A DNA stretch of 64,000 nt, taken from Bacillus sp. CH140a_4T. GTDB taxonomy: Bacteria > Bacillota > Bacilli > Bacillales > Bacillaceae_G. The notes beneath the pieces are model-generated. The model saw nothing but the letters and a program-made list of their open reading frames with translations. It did not search any database and was not told the origin of the DNA. The position numbers and the translations under genes are program-made. This document shows, piece by piece, positions 16,102 to 25,457 of the stretch; the stretch's first letter is position 1; every line of letters starts with the position of its first letter. Location: contig NZ_WBPF01000013.1 of assembly GCF_008923725.1 (NCBI RefSeq), forward strand, positions 620,001-684,000, in the 5' to 3' direction.

Positions 16102-18705
16102 TTACTCCCCTTTATATGCTTCCATATAAATTTCTTTCAACTCTGAAATAAGAGGTAATTTGGGATTAGCTGTTGTACATTGATCTTCAAAAGCTCTTTC
16201 TGCTAATAATCCAACACTCTCTTCAAATTGGTCTTTAGCAACTCCTTGTCCTGCAATACTCATATTTATATTTAAGCTTTTTCCAAGCTCAATAATTGCT
16301 TGGACGAGTGATTCCACACCTTCTGCTGTCGAGCCTGCTGGAAGCCCAAGCATTTTCGCAATATGTGCATAACGTTCATCAGCTACAAAGTGCTCATATT
16401 TTGGGAACAACGCATGTTTTCTTGGCTTAATAGCATTATAGCGAACTACGTGCGGCATAAGAATTGCATTCGCACGCCCATGCGGAATATGAAATTCTGG
16501 TCCAATTTTATGTGCTAAGCTGTGATTAATACCTAGGAAAGCATTTGCAAATGCCATCCCTGCGATTGCAGAAGCATTATGCATTTTTTCTCGTGCTTCT
16601 TCGTCATTCCCATCTTTAAATGCTCTTGGTAAATATTTAAATACGAGATCAATGGCCTTTAATGCTAATCCATCTGTATAGTCATTTGCTAGAACAGACA
16701 CATACGCCTCGATTGCATGTGTCAATACGTCCATACCAGTGTCTGCTGTTACATGTGGTGGTACTGTCATTACAAACTGTGGATCAACAATTGCTACATC
16801 TGGTGTTAATTCATAATCCGCGAGCGGATACTTTATATTATTTTTCTTATCTGTAATAACCGCAAATGGTGTCACTTCTGATCCTGTTCCTGATGTTGTT
16901 GGAATGGCAACAAACTGCGCCTTACTTCCTAATTCCGGATATTTACATGTACGTTTTCTTATATCTAAAAACTTCTGTTTAATTCCATAGAATGTTGTTT
17001 CTGGGTGCTCATAGAAAAGCCACATCCCTTTCGCTGCATCCATAGCTGAACCACCACCAAGTGCGATGATTACATCTGGCTTAAAACTTCTCATCATTTC
17101 CGCACCTTTAAACACAGTTTCATCTGATGGATCTGGCTCGACCTCAAAGAAAACTTCGACTTTTACATCATTTGCATGTTTACGTAAATAATGCGTAACC
17201 GTATCTACATATCCGTGCTCAACCATTCCTGGATCCGTTACAATAAATGCACGTGAAATGTTAGGCATATTCGCTAAATATGCTGTCGCATGTTTTTCAA
17301 AATAAATTTTTGGTGGTAATTTGAACCACTGCATATTCTTTTTTCTATTTGCCAACCTTTTTATATTTAATAAATGCGTCGCTGTTACGTTTTGAGAAAC
17401 TGAGTTTTTCCCATACGAGCCGCAACCAAGCGTAAGTGATGGAATAAATCCATTATATATGTCACCGATTCCACCTTGTGATGAAGGGGCGTTTACAATA
17501 AGACGGCAAGCTTTCATACGTAATCCAAACTGCTTTTGTACTTCTTTATTTGTAGAATGAATAACTGCTGAATGACCTAAACCACCGAGGTTTAACATTT
17601 CTTCGCAATATGTAAACCCTTCTTCTAATGAATTTGCTTTTACACAAGCTAATACTGGACTCAGTTTCTCACGAGATAGTGGATACGCTGCTCCGATACC
17701 TTGTATTTCAGCTACAAGCATTTTTGTATTTTTAGGTACAGTAATTCCAACTAATTCGGCAATGTACTGCGCTGATTTCCCTACAATATCACTATTTACT
17801 GCACATGTATTTTCATTAATAACTAGCTTTTCTAATTTTCTTCTCTCTTCTTCTGTTACAAAATAACAATTGTTTGCAATCATTTCTGTTTTTACATCAT
17901 CATAAATTTCCTTGTCTATAATGATTGCTTGTTCTGATGCACAAATCATACCGTTATCAAATGTTTTTGATAAAATTAAATCATTAACAGCTCGTTTTAC
18001 ATACGCTGATTTCTCTATATAACATGGTACATTACCAGGACCTACACCTAGCGCTGGTTTTCCAGTAGAATAAGCTGATTTCACCATACCTGCTCCTCCA
18101 GTTGCCAAAACAAGCGCAACACCTTCATGGTTCATTAATTGTTTTGTTGCTTCGACAGAAGGTTTTTCAATCCACTGAATACAATGTTTTGGTGCCCCCG
18201 CCTTCACTGCTGCATCATATACTGTTTTCGCCGCTGCAATGGAACAGTTTTGTGCTGAAGGATGAAATGCGAAAATAATTGGATTTCTCGTTTTTATCGC
18301 GATCAATGCTTTAAACATTGTTGTCGATGTTGGATTCGTTACTGGCGTTACCCCAGCTACTACACCGACAGGTTCCGCAATTTCTATTATTTCTTCATGA
18401 GGATCTTCGTGAATAATCCCTACTGTTTTATCTTTCTTTATGCTATGCCAAATATATTCAGTAGCAAAAATATTTTTAATGCATTTATCTTCATATACAC
18501 CACGACCCGTTTCTTCAACAGCCAACTTCGCAAGCGGCATATGTTGATCAACACCTGCTAATGCCATTTCATGAACAATGTTGTCAATTTGCTCTTGTGT
18601 AAAACTTTCTAATGCTTGTAAAGCCTTTCGACCGTTATTCACTAACGTATCAATCATCTCTTTTACTTCCTGCATTTCATTTACAACTTTCTCTTTGACT
18701 ACCAT
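16102..18705 (-). CDS. adhE: Bifunctional acetaldehyde-CoA/alcohol dehydrogenase
   Basis: Protein of 867 residues, full length for the family. Residues about 15-440 are the CoA-acylating aldehyde dehydrogenase, with the catalytic Cys in NGMICASEQ (about residue 251). Residues about 460-865 are the iron-dependent alcohol dehydrogenase, with GGGSAMDAAKG for NADH binding and metal ligands in HSLAHKIGPEFHIPHGRAN. It reduces acetyl-CoA to ethanol in two steps, re-oxidising two NADH during fermentation, and usually forms filaments (spirosomes). AGGAGG lies seven bases before the ATG. Two Rex boxes upstream indicate NADH/NAD-dependent repression. It interrupts the mcc-yrhC gene order. Confidence 0.96.
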   Translation of the reverse strand: MVVKEKVVNEMQEVKEMIDTLVNNGRKALQALESFTQEQIDNIVHEMALAGVDQHMPLAKLAVEETGRGVYEDKCIKNIFATEYIWHSIKKDKTVGIIHEDPHEEIIEIAEPVGVVAGVTPVTNPTSTTMFKALIAIKTRNPIIFAFHPSAQNCSIAAAKTVYDAAVKAGAPKHCIQWIEKPSVEATKQLMNHEGVALVLATGGAGMVKSAYSTGKPALGVGPGNVPCYIEKSAYVKRAVNDLILSKTFDNGMICASEQAIIIDKEIYDDVKTEMIANNCYFVTEEERRKLEKLVINENTCAVNSDIVGKSAQYIAELVGITVPKNTKMLVAEIQGIGAAYPLSREKLSPVLACVKANSLEEGFTYCEEMLNLGGLGHSAVIHSTNKEVQKQFGLRMKACRLIVNAPSSQGGIGDIYNGFIPSLTLGCGSYGKNSVSQNVTATHLLNIKRLANRKKNMQWFKLPPKIYFEKHATAYLANMPNISRAFIVTDPGMVEHGYVDTVTHYLRKHANDVKVEVFFEVEPDPSDETVFKGAEMMRSFKPDVIIALGGGSAMDAAKGMWLFYEHPETTFYGIKQKFLDIRKRTCKYPELGSKAQFVAIPTTSGTGSEVTPFAVITDKKNNIKYPLADYELTPDVAIVDPQFVMTVPPHVTADTGMDVLTHAIEAYVSVLANDYTDGLALKAIDLVFKYLPRAFKDGNDEEAREKMHNASAIAGMAFANAFLGINHSLAHKIGPEFHIPHGRANAILMPHVVRYNAIKPRKHALFPKYEHFVADERYAHIAKMLGLPAGSTAEGVESLVQAIIELGKSLNINMSIAGQGVAKDQFEESVGLLAERAFEDQCTTANPKLPLISELKEIYMEAYKGE

Positions 18706-18815
18706 GTAAATTCCTCCTATTCTGCTATCATGGACTAAATAAGACCTTATAGGTCATAATAAGTCCCGATTAGCGCAAAAAAAATAGAGTTGCTTTCCTA
18801 CATGAACCTCATTGT

Positions 18816-18833
18816 TTGTGAAATATTTCACAA
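18816..18833. promoter_or_regulatory. Rex box 1 upstream of adhE
   Basis: TTGTGAAATATTTCACAA is a perfect 18-bp palindrome matching the Rex consensus TTGTGAANNNNTTCACAA. It is 111 bp before the adhE ATG. Rex releases DNA when NADH rises, so adhE should be induced under oxygen limitation. Confidence 0.88.
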
Positions 18834-18900
18834 GTTTGTTCGTGAGTAACATTTCATGAACTTAATATACATGAAATTATTTCATTTGTGTATGTCTATT

Positions 18901-18918
18901 TTGTGAAATGTTTCACAA
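18901..18918. promoter_or_regulatory. Rex box 2 upstream of adhE
   Basis: TTGTGAAATGTTTCACAA matches the Rex consensus at all fixed positions. It lies 85 bp from box 1. Between them are two degenerate TTTCATGAA/ATGAAATTATTTCAT segments that could be weak extra sites. Confidence 0.85.
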
Positions 18919-18930
18919 AATAATATAATA

Positions 18931-18965
18931 AAAATGCACCGCCTATATGAGCAGTGCATTTTTAC
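18931..18965 (-). terminator. Terminator of the mcc operon
   Basis: AAAATGCAC/GTGCATTTTT stem (18931-18939, 18954-18963) with T-run on the minus strand, directly after mccB. It isolates mccB from adhE. Confidence 0.75.
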
Positions 18966-20098
18966 TATGCTAGCGCTTGTGCTAGATCTTCAATTAAATC
19001 TTCACCGTCTTCAATACCGACAGAAATACGAATTAATGTATCTGTAATTCCTAATTCTTTACGGCGATCTGCTGGGATTGATGCATGTGTCATTTGAGAT
19101 GGGATAGAAATTAAACTTTCTACTGCCCCCAAACTTTCAGCAAGTGTAAAGTATTGTAATTTCTCAAGTACTTTATTTAATGTTTCTTCACTATCTACAT
19201 CAAATGAGATAATAGCACCAAATCCATTTGCTTGTTCTGTTGCAAGTTCATGGTTTTGATGTGATGCAAGACCTGGGTAATATACTTTATTTACTTTTGG
19301 ATGGTTATTTAAAAACTCGGCAATTGCGCGTGAATTCGTTTCATGCTCTTCCATTCGAATTCCTAATGTTTTTAAACCACGAAGTAGTAAGAAGCTATCT
19401 TGTGGGCCAAGAATGCCTCCTGTTGAGTTTTGTACAAAGTGAAGGTCTTCTGCTAATTGCGGGCTATTTACAACTACTAGGCCTGCAACTACATCACTAT
19501 GACCTCCTAAATATTTCGTTGCACTATGAAGTACAATGTCTGCTCCTAAAGTAATCGGCGACTGCCAATATGGCGTCATGAATGTGTTATCGATAATTGT
19601 TAATAAATCTTTCTCTTTAGCAAGAGTAGATATTTTCTTAATATCAGTAATTTTCAATAATGGGTTCGTTGGTGTTTCCACATAAATTGCTTTCGTGTTT
19701 GGACGAATTGCTTCTACAACTTCCTCTAAGTTGGTTGTATCTACAAATGTATGCTCAATACCGAAGCGATTTAATACTTTCGTGATAACGCGGTACGTTC
19801 CACCATACACATCATCTGTTAAAATAACGTGGTCACCTTTTGAGAACAACATAATTGTAGCTGTAATAGCAGCCATTCCTGAACCAAATGCAAAACCAGC
19901 ATGACCGTTTTCTAATACTGCAATCATTTCTTCTAAAGCTGCACGTGTTGGGTTGCCTGTACGTGAATATTCATATCCTTGATGCTTACCAACCGCTTCT
20001 TGTTTGTACGTACTTGTTTGATAAATCGGTACATTTACAGATCCAGTTGAAGGTTCTCCTATGCGAATACCATGAATTAACTTTGTCTTTGCTCTCAT
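18965..20098 (-). CDS. mccB: Cystathionine gamma-lyase / homocysteine gamma-lyase
   Basis: Protein of 377 residues of the Cys/Met-metabolism PLP family. The PLP lysine is in LHSATKYLGGHSDVVAG (about residue 195). Y-E-Y-S-R-T-G-N-P-T-R and E-T-P-T-N-P-L are family signatures. It splits cystathionine to cysteine, ammonia and 2-oxobutyrate, the second step of reverse transsulfuration. It starts 3 bp after the mccA stop, and the order with mccA, mtnN and yrrT is the same as in B. subtilis, which supports MccB over a biosynthetic gamma-synthase. The operon is expected to be under CymR, encoded at 45253-45669. Confidence 0.93.
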   Translation of the reverse strand: MRAKTKLIHGIRIGEPSTGSVNVPIYQTSTYKQEAVGKHQGYEYSRTGNPTRAALEEMIAVLENGHAGFAFGSGMAAITATIMLFSKGDHVILTDDVYGGTYRVITKVLNRFGIEHTFVDTTNLEEVVEAIRPNTKAIYVETPTNPLLKITDIKKISTLAKEKDLLTIIDNTFMTPYWQSPITLGADIVLHSATKYLGGHSDVVAGLVVVNSPQLAEDLHFVQNSTGGILGPQDSFLLLRGLKTLGIRMEEHETNSRAIAEFLNNHPKVNKVYYPGLASHQNHELATEQANGFGAIISFDVDSEETLNKVLEKLQYFTLAESLGAVESLISIPSQMTHASIPADRRKELGITDTLIRISVGIEDGEDLIEDLAQALA

Positions 20099-20101
20099 TT
20101 T

Positions 20102-21025
20102 TTATTCCCATCCTTTGTATATGTCTTTACTTAAATAACGCTCACTACTATCAGGAAAAATCGTTACAATATTTGTACCTGGCGCCGCTTGCTCTGCTTC
20201 AAGTAAACTTGCATGAAATGCCGCTCCTGAAGAGCTCCCAACAAGCAGTCCTTCTTTTTGCGCTAATTCCTTTACTCGTAAAAATGCATTTCGATCAGAA
20301 ATTGTATGAATTTCATCAAAATAAGATGTTTTCAAAAATGGCGGGATGAATTCAAGGCCGATCCCTTCTGTTTCATGCGAACCAGCTTTACCACCATTTA
20401 AAATGGATCCTTCTGGTTCCACAATAACCGTTTTTATATCTACATTTTTTTCTTTCAAATAAGATGCAGTCCCCATGAATGTACCACCAGTTCCTGCTCC
20501 TGCAACAAATATGTTAATCTCTCCGTTAAGTGCCGACCAAAGTTCAGGACCTAGTGTTTTGAAATAAGCACGCGGGTTTGCTTCATTCGCAAACTGACTT
20601 GGAGAGTATGAATTCGGTATTTCATTTACTAATTCTTTTGCTTTTGCAATTGCACCGGTCATTCCTTGCTCAGTTGGTGTATGCACGACCGTTGCGCCTA
20701 GCGCTTTCATTAATTCTTGTTTTTCAATACTAAATTTCTCTGGTACACAAACAATAACGCGTAAATCATGTTGTAACGCTGCAAGTGCCAGTCCAATACC
20801 AGTATTTCCAGCAGTCGGTTCAATAATTGTTCCACCCTGGGTAACAAGCCCTTTTTCTAGCGCATCTTCGATTAATTCTCTTCCTAAACGGTCCTTAACG
20901 CTTCCACCTGGGTTATAAAATTCAAGCTTTGCAAATAAACGGACCCCTTCTGGAAGTGAAAAACGAGTAATTTCTACAATTGGTGTATGACCAATCAACT
21001 CATGAACTCCACGATATACATTCAT
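20102..21025 (-). CDS. mccA: O-acetylserine-dependent cystathionine beta-synthase
   Basis: Protein of 307 residues in the cysteine-synthase fold II family. The PLP lysine is in NPGGSVKDRLG (about 42), the phosphate loop in E-P-T-A-G-N-T-G-I-G, and the G-T-G-G-T cofactor loop in V-A-G-A-G-T-G-G-T. It joins homocysteine to O-acetylserine to give cystathionine, the first step of converting methionine sulfur to cysteine. The ATG was chosen because GGGGGAG lies six bases upstream; an in-frame codon 24 bp earlier lacks one. Its neighbours mtnN (supplying S-ribosylhomocysteine) and mccB complete the pathway. Confidence 0.93.
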   Translation of the reverse strand: MNVYRGVHELIGHTPIVEITRFSLPEGVRLFAKLEFYNPGGSVKDRLGRELIEDALEKGLVTQGGTIIEPTAGNTGIGLALAALQHDLRVIVCVPEKFSIEKQELMKALGATVVHTPTEQGMTGAIAKAKELVNEIPNSYSPSQFANEANPRAYFKTLGPELWSALNGEINIFVAGAGTGGTFMGTASYLKEKNVDIKTVIVEPEGSILNGGKAGSHETEGIGLEFIPPFLKTSYFDEIHTISDRNAFLRVKELAQKEGLLVGSSSGAAFHASLLEAEQAAPGTNIVTIFPDSSERYLSKDIYKGWE

Positions 21026-21055
21026 CGTGTTCTCCCCCTTATTTGCCAATAAAGA

Positions 21056-21100
21056 AAAGGCAACTGTATGTATTTTCTTTATATGAGACAGTTGCCTTTT
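21056..21100 (-). terminator. Intra-operon hairpin between mtnN and mccA
   Basis: AAAAGGCAACTGT (21056-21068) pairs with ACAGTTGCCTTTT (21088-21100). On the minus strand it begins 8 bp after the mtnN stop and precedes mccA by 31 bp. It looks like a terminator or RNA-processing stem that would lower mccAB relative to yrrT-mtnN. Confidence 0.65.
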
Positions 21101-21107
21101 TGTTACA

Positions 21108-21803
21108 TTACTTTAACTCTTCTAGTACTTTTACGATAAAGTTTGTAGAATGAAGAGCTGCTTGATCTAAAAATTGATCAAATGAAACATTTGATTCTTT
21201 ACCAGCAATATCAGAAAGTGCACGAATAATAACAAACGGAACTTGATATTGGTGGCATACTTGTGCAACAGCTGCTGCTTCCATTTCTACTGCATAAAGA
21301 TTTTCGAATTTATCACGAATTGCTGCAACGCGGTTCGGATCACTCATAAATGAATCACCTGTTGCAATCATACCTTTTACAACTTGAATATTTTCTTCTG
21401 TCTGCATACATTTCTCAGCTAATGCAACTAATGCTTCATCAGCCTTGAATCCAGGAGGCATTCCTGGTACTTGACCATACTCATAGTTAAATGCTGTTAC
21501 ATCTACGTCATGATGACGAACTTCTGTTGAAATAACTACATCTCCAACGTTTAGAGAATGATGGAAGCCACCAGCTGAACCAGTATTAATTACTTTTTCA
21601 GGCTTATATCTTTCTAATAAAATTGTCGTTGACATCGCTGCATTTACTTTACCAATACCAGACTTTAACAAGATTACTTCATGTCCTGCTAATTGCCCTT
21701 TCGTAAATTCACAACCCGCAACCGTTTCTGTTTCTGCTTGTTCTAATTTGTCACGTAAAATACGTACTTCTTCTTCCATTGCTCCAATTACAGCAATTCT
21801 CAA
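21108..21803 (-). CDS. mtnN: 5'-methylthioadenosine/S-adenosylhomocysteine nucleosidase
   Basis: Protein of 231 residues that removes adenine from S-adenosylhomocysteine and methylthioadenosine, feeding homocysteine recycling and LuxS. Signatures are [12 protein letters not shown] at the start, [18 protein letters not shown] (catalytic and ribose-binding Glu), and ALSDIAG with the catalytic Asp. The start codon is TTG: GAGGG lies six bases upstream and no ATG fits. It sits 14 bp after yrrT, as in the B. subtilis yrrT operon. Confidence 0.95.
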   Translation of the reverse strand: MRIAVIGAMEEEVRILRDKLEQAETETVAGCEFTKGQLAGHEVILLKSGIGKVNAAMSTTILLERYKPEKVINTGSAGGFHHSLNVGDVVISTEVRHHDVDVTAFNYEYGQVPGMPPGFKADEALVALAEKCMQTEENIQVVKGMIATGDSFMSDPNRVAAIRDKFENLYAVEMEAAAVAQVCHQYQVPFVIIRALSDIAGKESNVSFDQFLDQAALHSTNFIVKVLEELK

Positions 21804-21817
21804 TCTAATCCCTCTTT

Positions 21818-22456
21818 CTATTGCTTAGTTGCCTCCATTACCCAAACGAAATGATTTAATCTCGTAAACGTTACATGGAAGCCATTGTTTTCAAAAATAG
21901 ACTGCATGACTGGAATACGTGTATAGTATTCCGTTTGCAAATCGTTTGCTAACTGATGAAAACCTCTTTGTTTTGCTGTTTCAACAGTTTTATCATATGC
22001 ATCTTGATCTGCAAATATCGTATCAGCAAACACTATTTTACCACCTTTGTTTAGCAATTGACTATACTTCGCAATCGCTACATTTTTTTCATCATCTGTT
22101 AAATGATGAAATGCATAGGTGCTTACTATGGTATCAATTGAATTTGGGACTTCAAACGAAAGAAAATCACCTTCTGTAATAGAAAACTCTTGCGGCAATT
22201 TCTCTTTTGCAATCATGCGCATTTCACGTGACGGCTCTATACCGTAAACTGTGCGGCCAGCAAGTAATAATTTATTTGTTAAATTACCAGTACCAACACC
22301 AAATTCTAATACATTACCAAATGACTTGTTAACTACATCCTCTAGAATGTCCTCATAATGGGCGAAAACTTCTTTATATTGTATATCTTCGCCTTGTACA
22401 AATGAGTCGTACGTATGAGCCCACTCATCAAATAAACCATTAAATTCTGTACCCAT
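21818..22456 (-). CDS. yrrT: SAM-dependent methyltransferase YrrT
   Basis: Protein of 212 residues, a class I methyltransferase. Motif [17 protein letters not shown] (about 47-62) binds SAM, with the acidic residue of motif II in YGIEPSREM and [16 protein letters not shown] at motif IV. The substrate is not known. Being the first gene of yrrT-mtnN-mccA-mccB suggests a link to SAM-derived sulfur flow. The ATG follows AAAGGGGAA; the longer open frame is discarded because it would overlap the promoter. Confidence 0.9.
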   Translation of the reverse strand: MGTEFNGLFDEWAHTYDSFVQGEDIQYKEVFAHYEDILEDVVNKSFGNVLEFGVGTGNLTNKLLLAGRTVYGIEPSREMRMIAKEKLPQEFSITEGDFLSFEVPNSIDTIVSTYAFHHLTDDEKNVAIAKYSQLLNKGGKIVFADTIFADQDAYDKTVETAKQRGFHQLANDLQTEYYTRIPVMQSIFENNGFHVTFTRLNHFVWVMEATKQ

Positions 22457-22490
22457 AAAAATTCCCCTTTTTCTTATCGGTTTTATCAGT

Positions 22491-22519
22491 ATGATATGCC
22501 CTCTTTCTAAAAATGTCAA
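22491..22519 (-). promoter_or_regulatory. Sigma-A promoter of the yrrT-mccB operon
   Basis: Minus strand: TTGACA (22519-22514), 17-bp spacer, TATCAT (22496-22491). The -10 ends 35 bp before the yrrT ATG. CymR is the expected repressor in Bacillus, but I could not place its site with confidence. Confidence 0.75.
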
Positions 22520-22592
22520 TTGAAATGTACATGGCATTTCCTTCTTTTCTTTGTTACACTATAGTTGATTACATAGGAGAGGGGCCGTCTTC

Positions 22593-22808
22593 ATGTCATT
22601 TACCTTTGAAATGTTAGAAGATAAAGTAGAGTTTTTCGAAGCAGGAGACTTAGCTTCTTTGGAACGAAAAATTAGTGAACAAGTCGATAATAATAAAGCA
22701 CTTATGCTTGAAGTTCATCACATCTCGCATCAAATGGTTATGGATCCCGAAAGCAAAAGGCCATATTACAGCGCGGTTGTTCATTTTAAATTAAAGAAAT
22801 TACGCTAA
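22593..22808 (+). CDS. yrzA: YrzA-like DUF2536 protein
   Basis: Protein of 71 residues with no membrane segment, matching the small YrzA (DUF2536) family in length and in its position beside yrrT and yrrS. The pattern is an acidic alpha-beta start (FEMLEDKVEFFEAGD), a central helix, and a strand ending H-F-K-L-K-K. Function is unknown. AGGAGAGG precedes the ATG. It diverges from yrrT, and a strong bidirectional terminator follows. Confidence 0.8.
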   Translation: MSFTFEMLEDKVEFFEAGDLASLERKISEQVDNNKALMLEVHHISHQMVMDPESKRPYYSAVVHFKLKKLR

Positions 22809-22810
22809 CT

Positions 22811-22845
22811 AAAAAAGAGAGGCTCCTTAGGAGCCTCTCTTTTTT
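22811..22845. terminator. Bidirectional terminator yrzA/yrrS
   Basis: Perfect 16-bp stem (22811-22826 with 22830-22845), A-run to T-run, TTA loop. Confidence 0.92.
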
Positions 22846-23494
22846 AGTTCAGAGTTTGAACAAGTACTGGTTTCCAGCCCTCATTGTCTACCCAATCAAT
22901 ATTCACATAATATTTTTTACCCGATTGTTTATCTTGTACGTTACCGTAAGCTTTATTTTTACCGTTATTTCCGATTCGATGAATAACTAATTGCTCTACT
23001 GGAACGTCAATTGCAGCTGAAATAGCTTGATTCATCTCATTCCAATCTGCTGTACCTTTTTTAAACGTCATCGCAGGTGTTGCACCTTGCTCTGTACCTA
23101 CTGGCTTCCAAGAAGATTTCGTATAAGCATCTGTTGCCTGTGACTGTGTTTTTTCAGCTGGTGCTTTCTCGTCAGCTTTCGCTTCTTCTTCTACTTTTTT
23201 CTGTTCTTCTTCAGCCTTTAGCTTCTCTTCTTCTTCTTTCTTCTTAGCTTCTGCCTTATCTTGCTCGTTCTTCTTCGTCTCTTCTTTGCCTTTAGCTTTC
23301 TCAGACTTATTCTCTTTCGTTGTTTGCTGAGCTACTTTTTTATCACTAGAAGACGCTTGTTCTTTTCTTTCAGGAACAAACAATTGATATGATACAATAG
23401 CTACTAATATTAATACAATTGCAATTGCAATATTTAAAACACCGTTTTGACGACGTTTTTGTTGTTTCTGTTGGAATCTAGATCCTCCTGCCAT
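22844..23494 (-). CDS. yrrS: YrrS-like membrane-anchored protein (DUF1510)
   Basis: Protein of 216 residues. A short basic cytoplasmic N terminus is followed by one membrane helix (about 21-40), then a long Lys/Glu-rich coiled segment (about 50-125). The C-terminal DUF1510 domain (about 130-215) has a W-K-P-V-G-T-E-Q start. It probably faces the outside of the membrane. In B. subtilis yrrS adjoins the penicillin-binding protein gene pbpI, as here, so a role in the envelope or in sporulation is likely but unproven. It is transcribed after pbpI across 116 bp. Confidence 0.85.
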   Translation of the reverse strand: MAGGSRFQQKQQKRRQNGVLNIAIAIVLILVAIVSYQLFVPERKEQASSSDKKVAQQTTKENKSEKAKGKEETKKNEQDKAEAKKKEEEEKLKAEEEQKKVEEEAKADEKAPAEKTQSQATDAYTKSSWKPVGTEQGATPAMTFKKGTADWNEMNQAISAAIDVPVEQLVIHRIGNNGKNKAYGNVQDKQSGKKYYVNIDWVDNEGWKPVLVQTLN

Positions 23495-23610
23495 TCTTCA
23501 AACCTCCATGCAGTTTTTCATACTTGCTATTGTAACATTAAATCTAGAAAGGTTGAACATTTACAATAATATTTTCACGAAATGAAAACATTTCACTATG
23601 AATTGCAAGA

Positions 23611-25365
23611 TTACTTTTCATTCTCTAATCGATAGATTGATTCTACGATAGCTTTGAAAATAGGTGTAACTTTATTTACATTGCTATTCGTTTCTATATC
23701 CACGATAACTAAAGCATATCGTGGATTTTCATATGGAAAATAACCTGCAAACCAACGATTCACTTTCGTCCCTTTTCCTGTTTGCGCTGTCCCAGATTTT
23801 CCAGCGACACTTAGTGGTAACGACCTGAATGCTGCTCCTGTTCCTTTCTCCGTTGTTACAACGCCCCTTAATAACTCTTGTAATGTTTTCACCGCTTCAT
23901 ACGAAAGCTGTTTCCCGCCTATTGTATGGTCTTCAAATGTATAAAAGTCCGCTCCATTTTTATACATTATTTTTTCCACAGCTTTCACTTCCATCTTTTC
24001 TCCATCTCTAGCAATCGTTGCCATCATATTTGCAATCGCTAGAGGTGACATACGTACATCTTTCTGTCCAATTGCTGTTTGCGCTACCGCCTTTTTACTA
24101 TTCTTATTTCCTTCACTACCCCAAATCGTAACCCTCTTCTCCTCTGGCATTTGCTCAAAATGAGTTGTATGAAATACAGAACCTTTCCATCCAACCTTAC
24201 CAGCGGCTCCTAACGCTGCTACGTAAGTTTCTAACACCATCTTATCCTTTTGTATTAGCTCATTACCTAACTCTGAAAATGTCCTGTTACAGCTTCTAGC
24301 AAAGCTCTCTTTAAAACTAAGTGTACCCATCATAACTTGTGGGTGGTCTTCACCATATAAATCTTGATTACAATTAAATGTACGATTAAACACATTTTCA
24401 TTTTGATCAATCACTGCCGCTGCAACTATTGTTTTAAAAACAGAACCGGGAAAATGTGGTGTTAACATTTGATTTTCAAGTGTAGTTGTATATAAACGCT
24501 TATCCTTCACCTGTACAGATGGTTTACTGACCATCGCTAAAATTTCATTTTTCTTTACATCAAGTAATACTAATCCCCCCTTCTTTATTTCGCTTGCTTC
24601 AACCACTTCTTCTGCTTTTTGCTGTAACCCGTTATGTAAAGTAGTTTGAATCGTCACTGGATAAAACGGATTTCCAGGCGCAGTATATTTCGCTTGTTTT
24701 CCAAAAATCGGTTCTCCTTGTCGGTCTACTTGATACAATACTTTCGCCTCTCCATCGGTCAAAAGAAATTCATCCAATGATTGCTGCAATCCTGAAATAC
24801 CAATTGGCGTTTGCCTTGAAATTTTTCTCACTTCTCCGTATCGTTTTTGAAATTCTCGTTCATTCTCCCCCACATCGCCAATTAAATGATTCATCGCACC
24901 AGTTTGCCGTAAACGAACTTCAGCTGCTACAATACCTAATACATTTAATTGATTTACCTTCTCCATCTGCTCTCGTGCCAAGCGAAATGGACCATTTCCC
25001 CTTTGCATGATAAATGCACTTTTCTTGTCTTTCATTTGAATTTCAATCTCTTGTCTCGACACACCAATGATATGCGCAATTTTCTCTAACATGTCATTTT
25101 TTATTTGTAGAAATGGAAAAACAATTAAAACAGGATACTTTTCCTCACCTATTTCCTTACCGTTCCGATCTATAAAGTGACCTCGTCCATCATCTACCGT
25201 AATGGATTGCGTCCGTTGTGTAACACTTTTTTCAATTAAATTTATCTTACGATCTGTAAATGATTCTGTATCTATAATTTGTATTTGAATTAAACGACAA
25301 AGTAAAATAAACATGATACATATAAAACAAATTAAAACAATTGTAATTCTCCGTTTTATTTTCAT
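23611..25365 (-). CDS. pbpI: Class B penicillin-binding protein (PbpI/PBP4b type)
   Basis: Protein of 584 residues. The N-terminal membrane anchor is about 8-26. A dimerisation (pedestal) domain follows, with L-D-E-F-L-L-T. The transpeptidase domain begins near 265. Active-site motifs are PGSVFK (SxxK, Ser about 311), S-C-N (SxN), and KSGTAQTGKG (KTG box as KSG). It cross-links peptidoglycan at the outer face of the membrane. In B. subtilis pbpI is a sporulation-associated gene paired with yrrS. No glycosyltransferase domain is present, so it is class B. Confidence 0.9.
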   Translation of the reverse strand: MKIKRRITIVLICFICIMFILLCRLIQIQIIDTESFTDRKINLIEKSVTQRTQSITVDDGRGHFIDRNGKEIGEEKYPVLIVFPFLQIKNDMLEKIAHIIGVSRQEIEIQMKDKKSAFIMQRGNGPFRLAREQMEKVNQLNVLGIVAAEVRLRQTGAMNHLIGDVGENEREFQKRYGEVRKISRQTPIGISGLQQSLDEFLLTDGEAKVLYQVDRQGEPIFGKQAKYTAPGNPFYPVTIQTTLHNGLQQKAEEVVEASEIKKGGLVLLDVKKNEILAMVSKPSVQVKDKRLYTTTLENQMLTPHFPGSVFKTIVAAAVIDQNENVFNRTFNCNQDLYGEDHPQVMMGTLSFKESFARSCNRTFSELGNELIQKDKMVLETYVAALGAAGKVGWKGSVFHTTHFEQMPEEKRVTIWGSEGNKNSKKAVAQTAIGQKDVRMSPLAIANMMATIARDGEKMEVKAVEKIMYKNGADFYTFEDHTIGGKQLSYEAVKTLQELLRGVVTTEKGTGAAFRSLPLSVAGKSGTAQTGKGTKVNRWFAGYFPYENPRYALVIVDIETNSNVNKVTPIFKAIVESIYRLENEK

Positions 25366-25422
25366 AAAAAAACACCTCGTCTATTATAGTTTGGACGGAG
25401 TGTTTCATCTTTTATACAAATA

Positions 25423-25456
25423 AAAAAATCACTCGCTTTTACACGAGTGATTTTTT
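25423..25456 (-). terminator. Terminator of greA
   Basis: AAAAAATCACTCG/CGAGTGATTTTTT stem, directly after the greA stop on the minus strand. Confidence 0.88.
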
Positions 25457-25457
25457 A

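Noticed and set aside
18262-18561. Open frame opposite adhE
   Set aside because: Aromatic- and Ser/Cys-rich translation, no ribosome site, wholly inside the antisense of a certain gene; a composition shadow.
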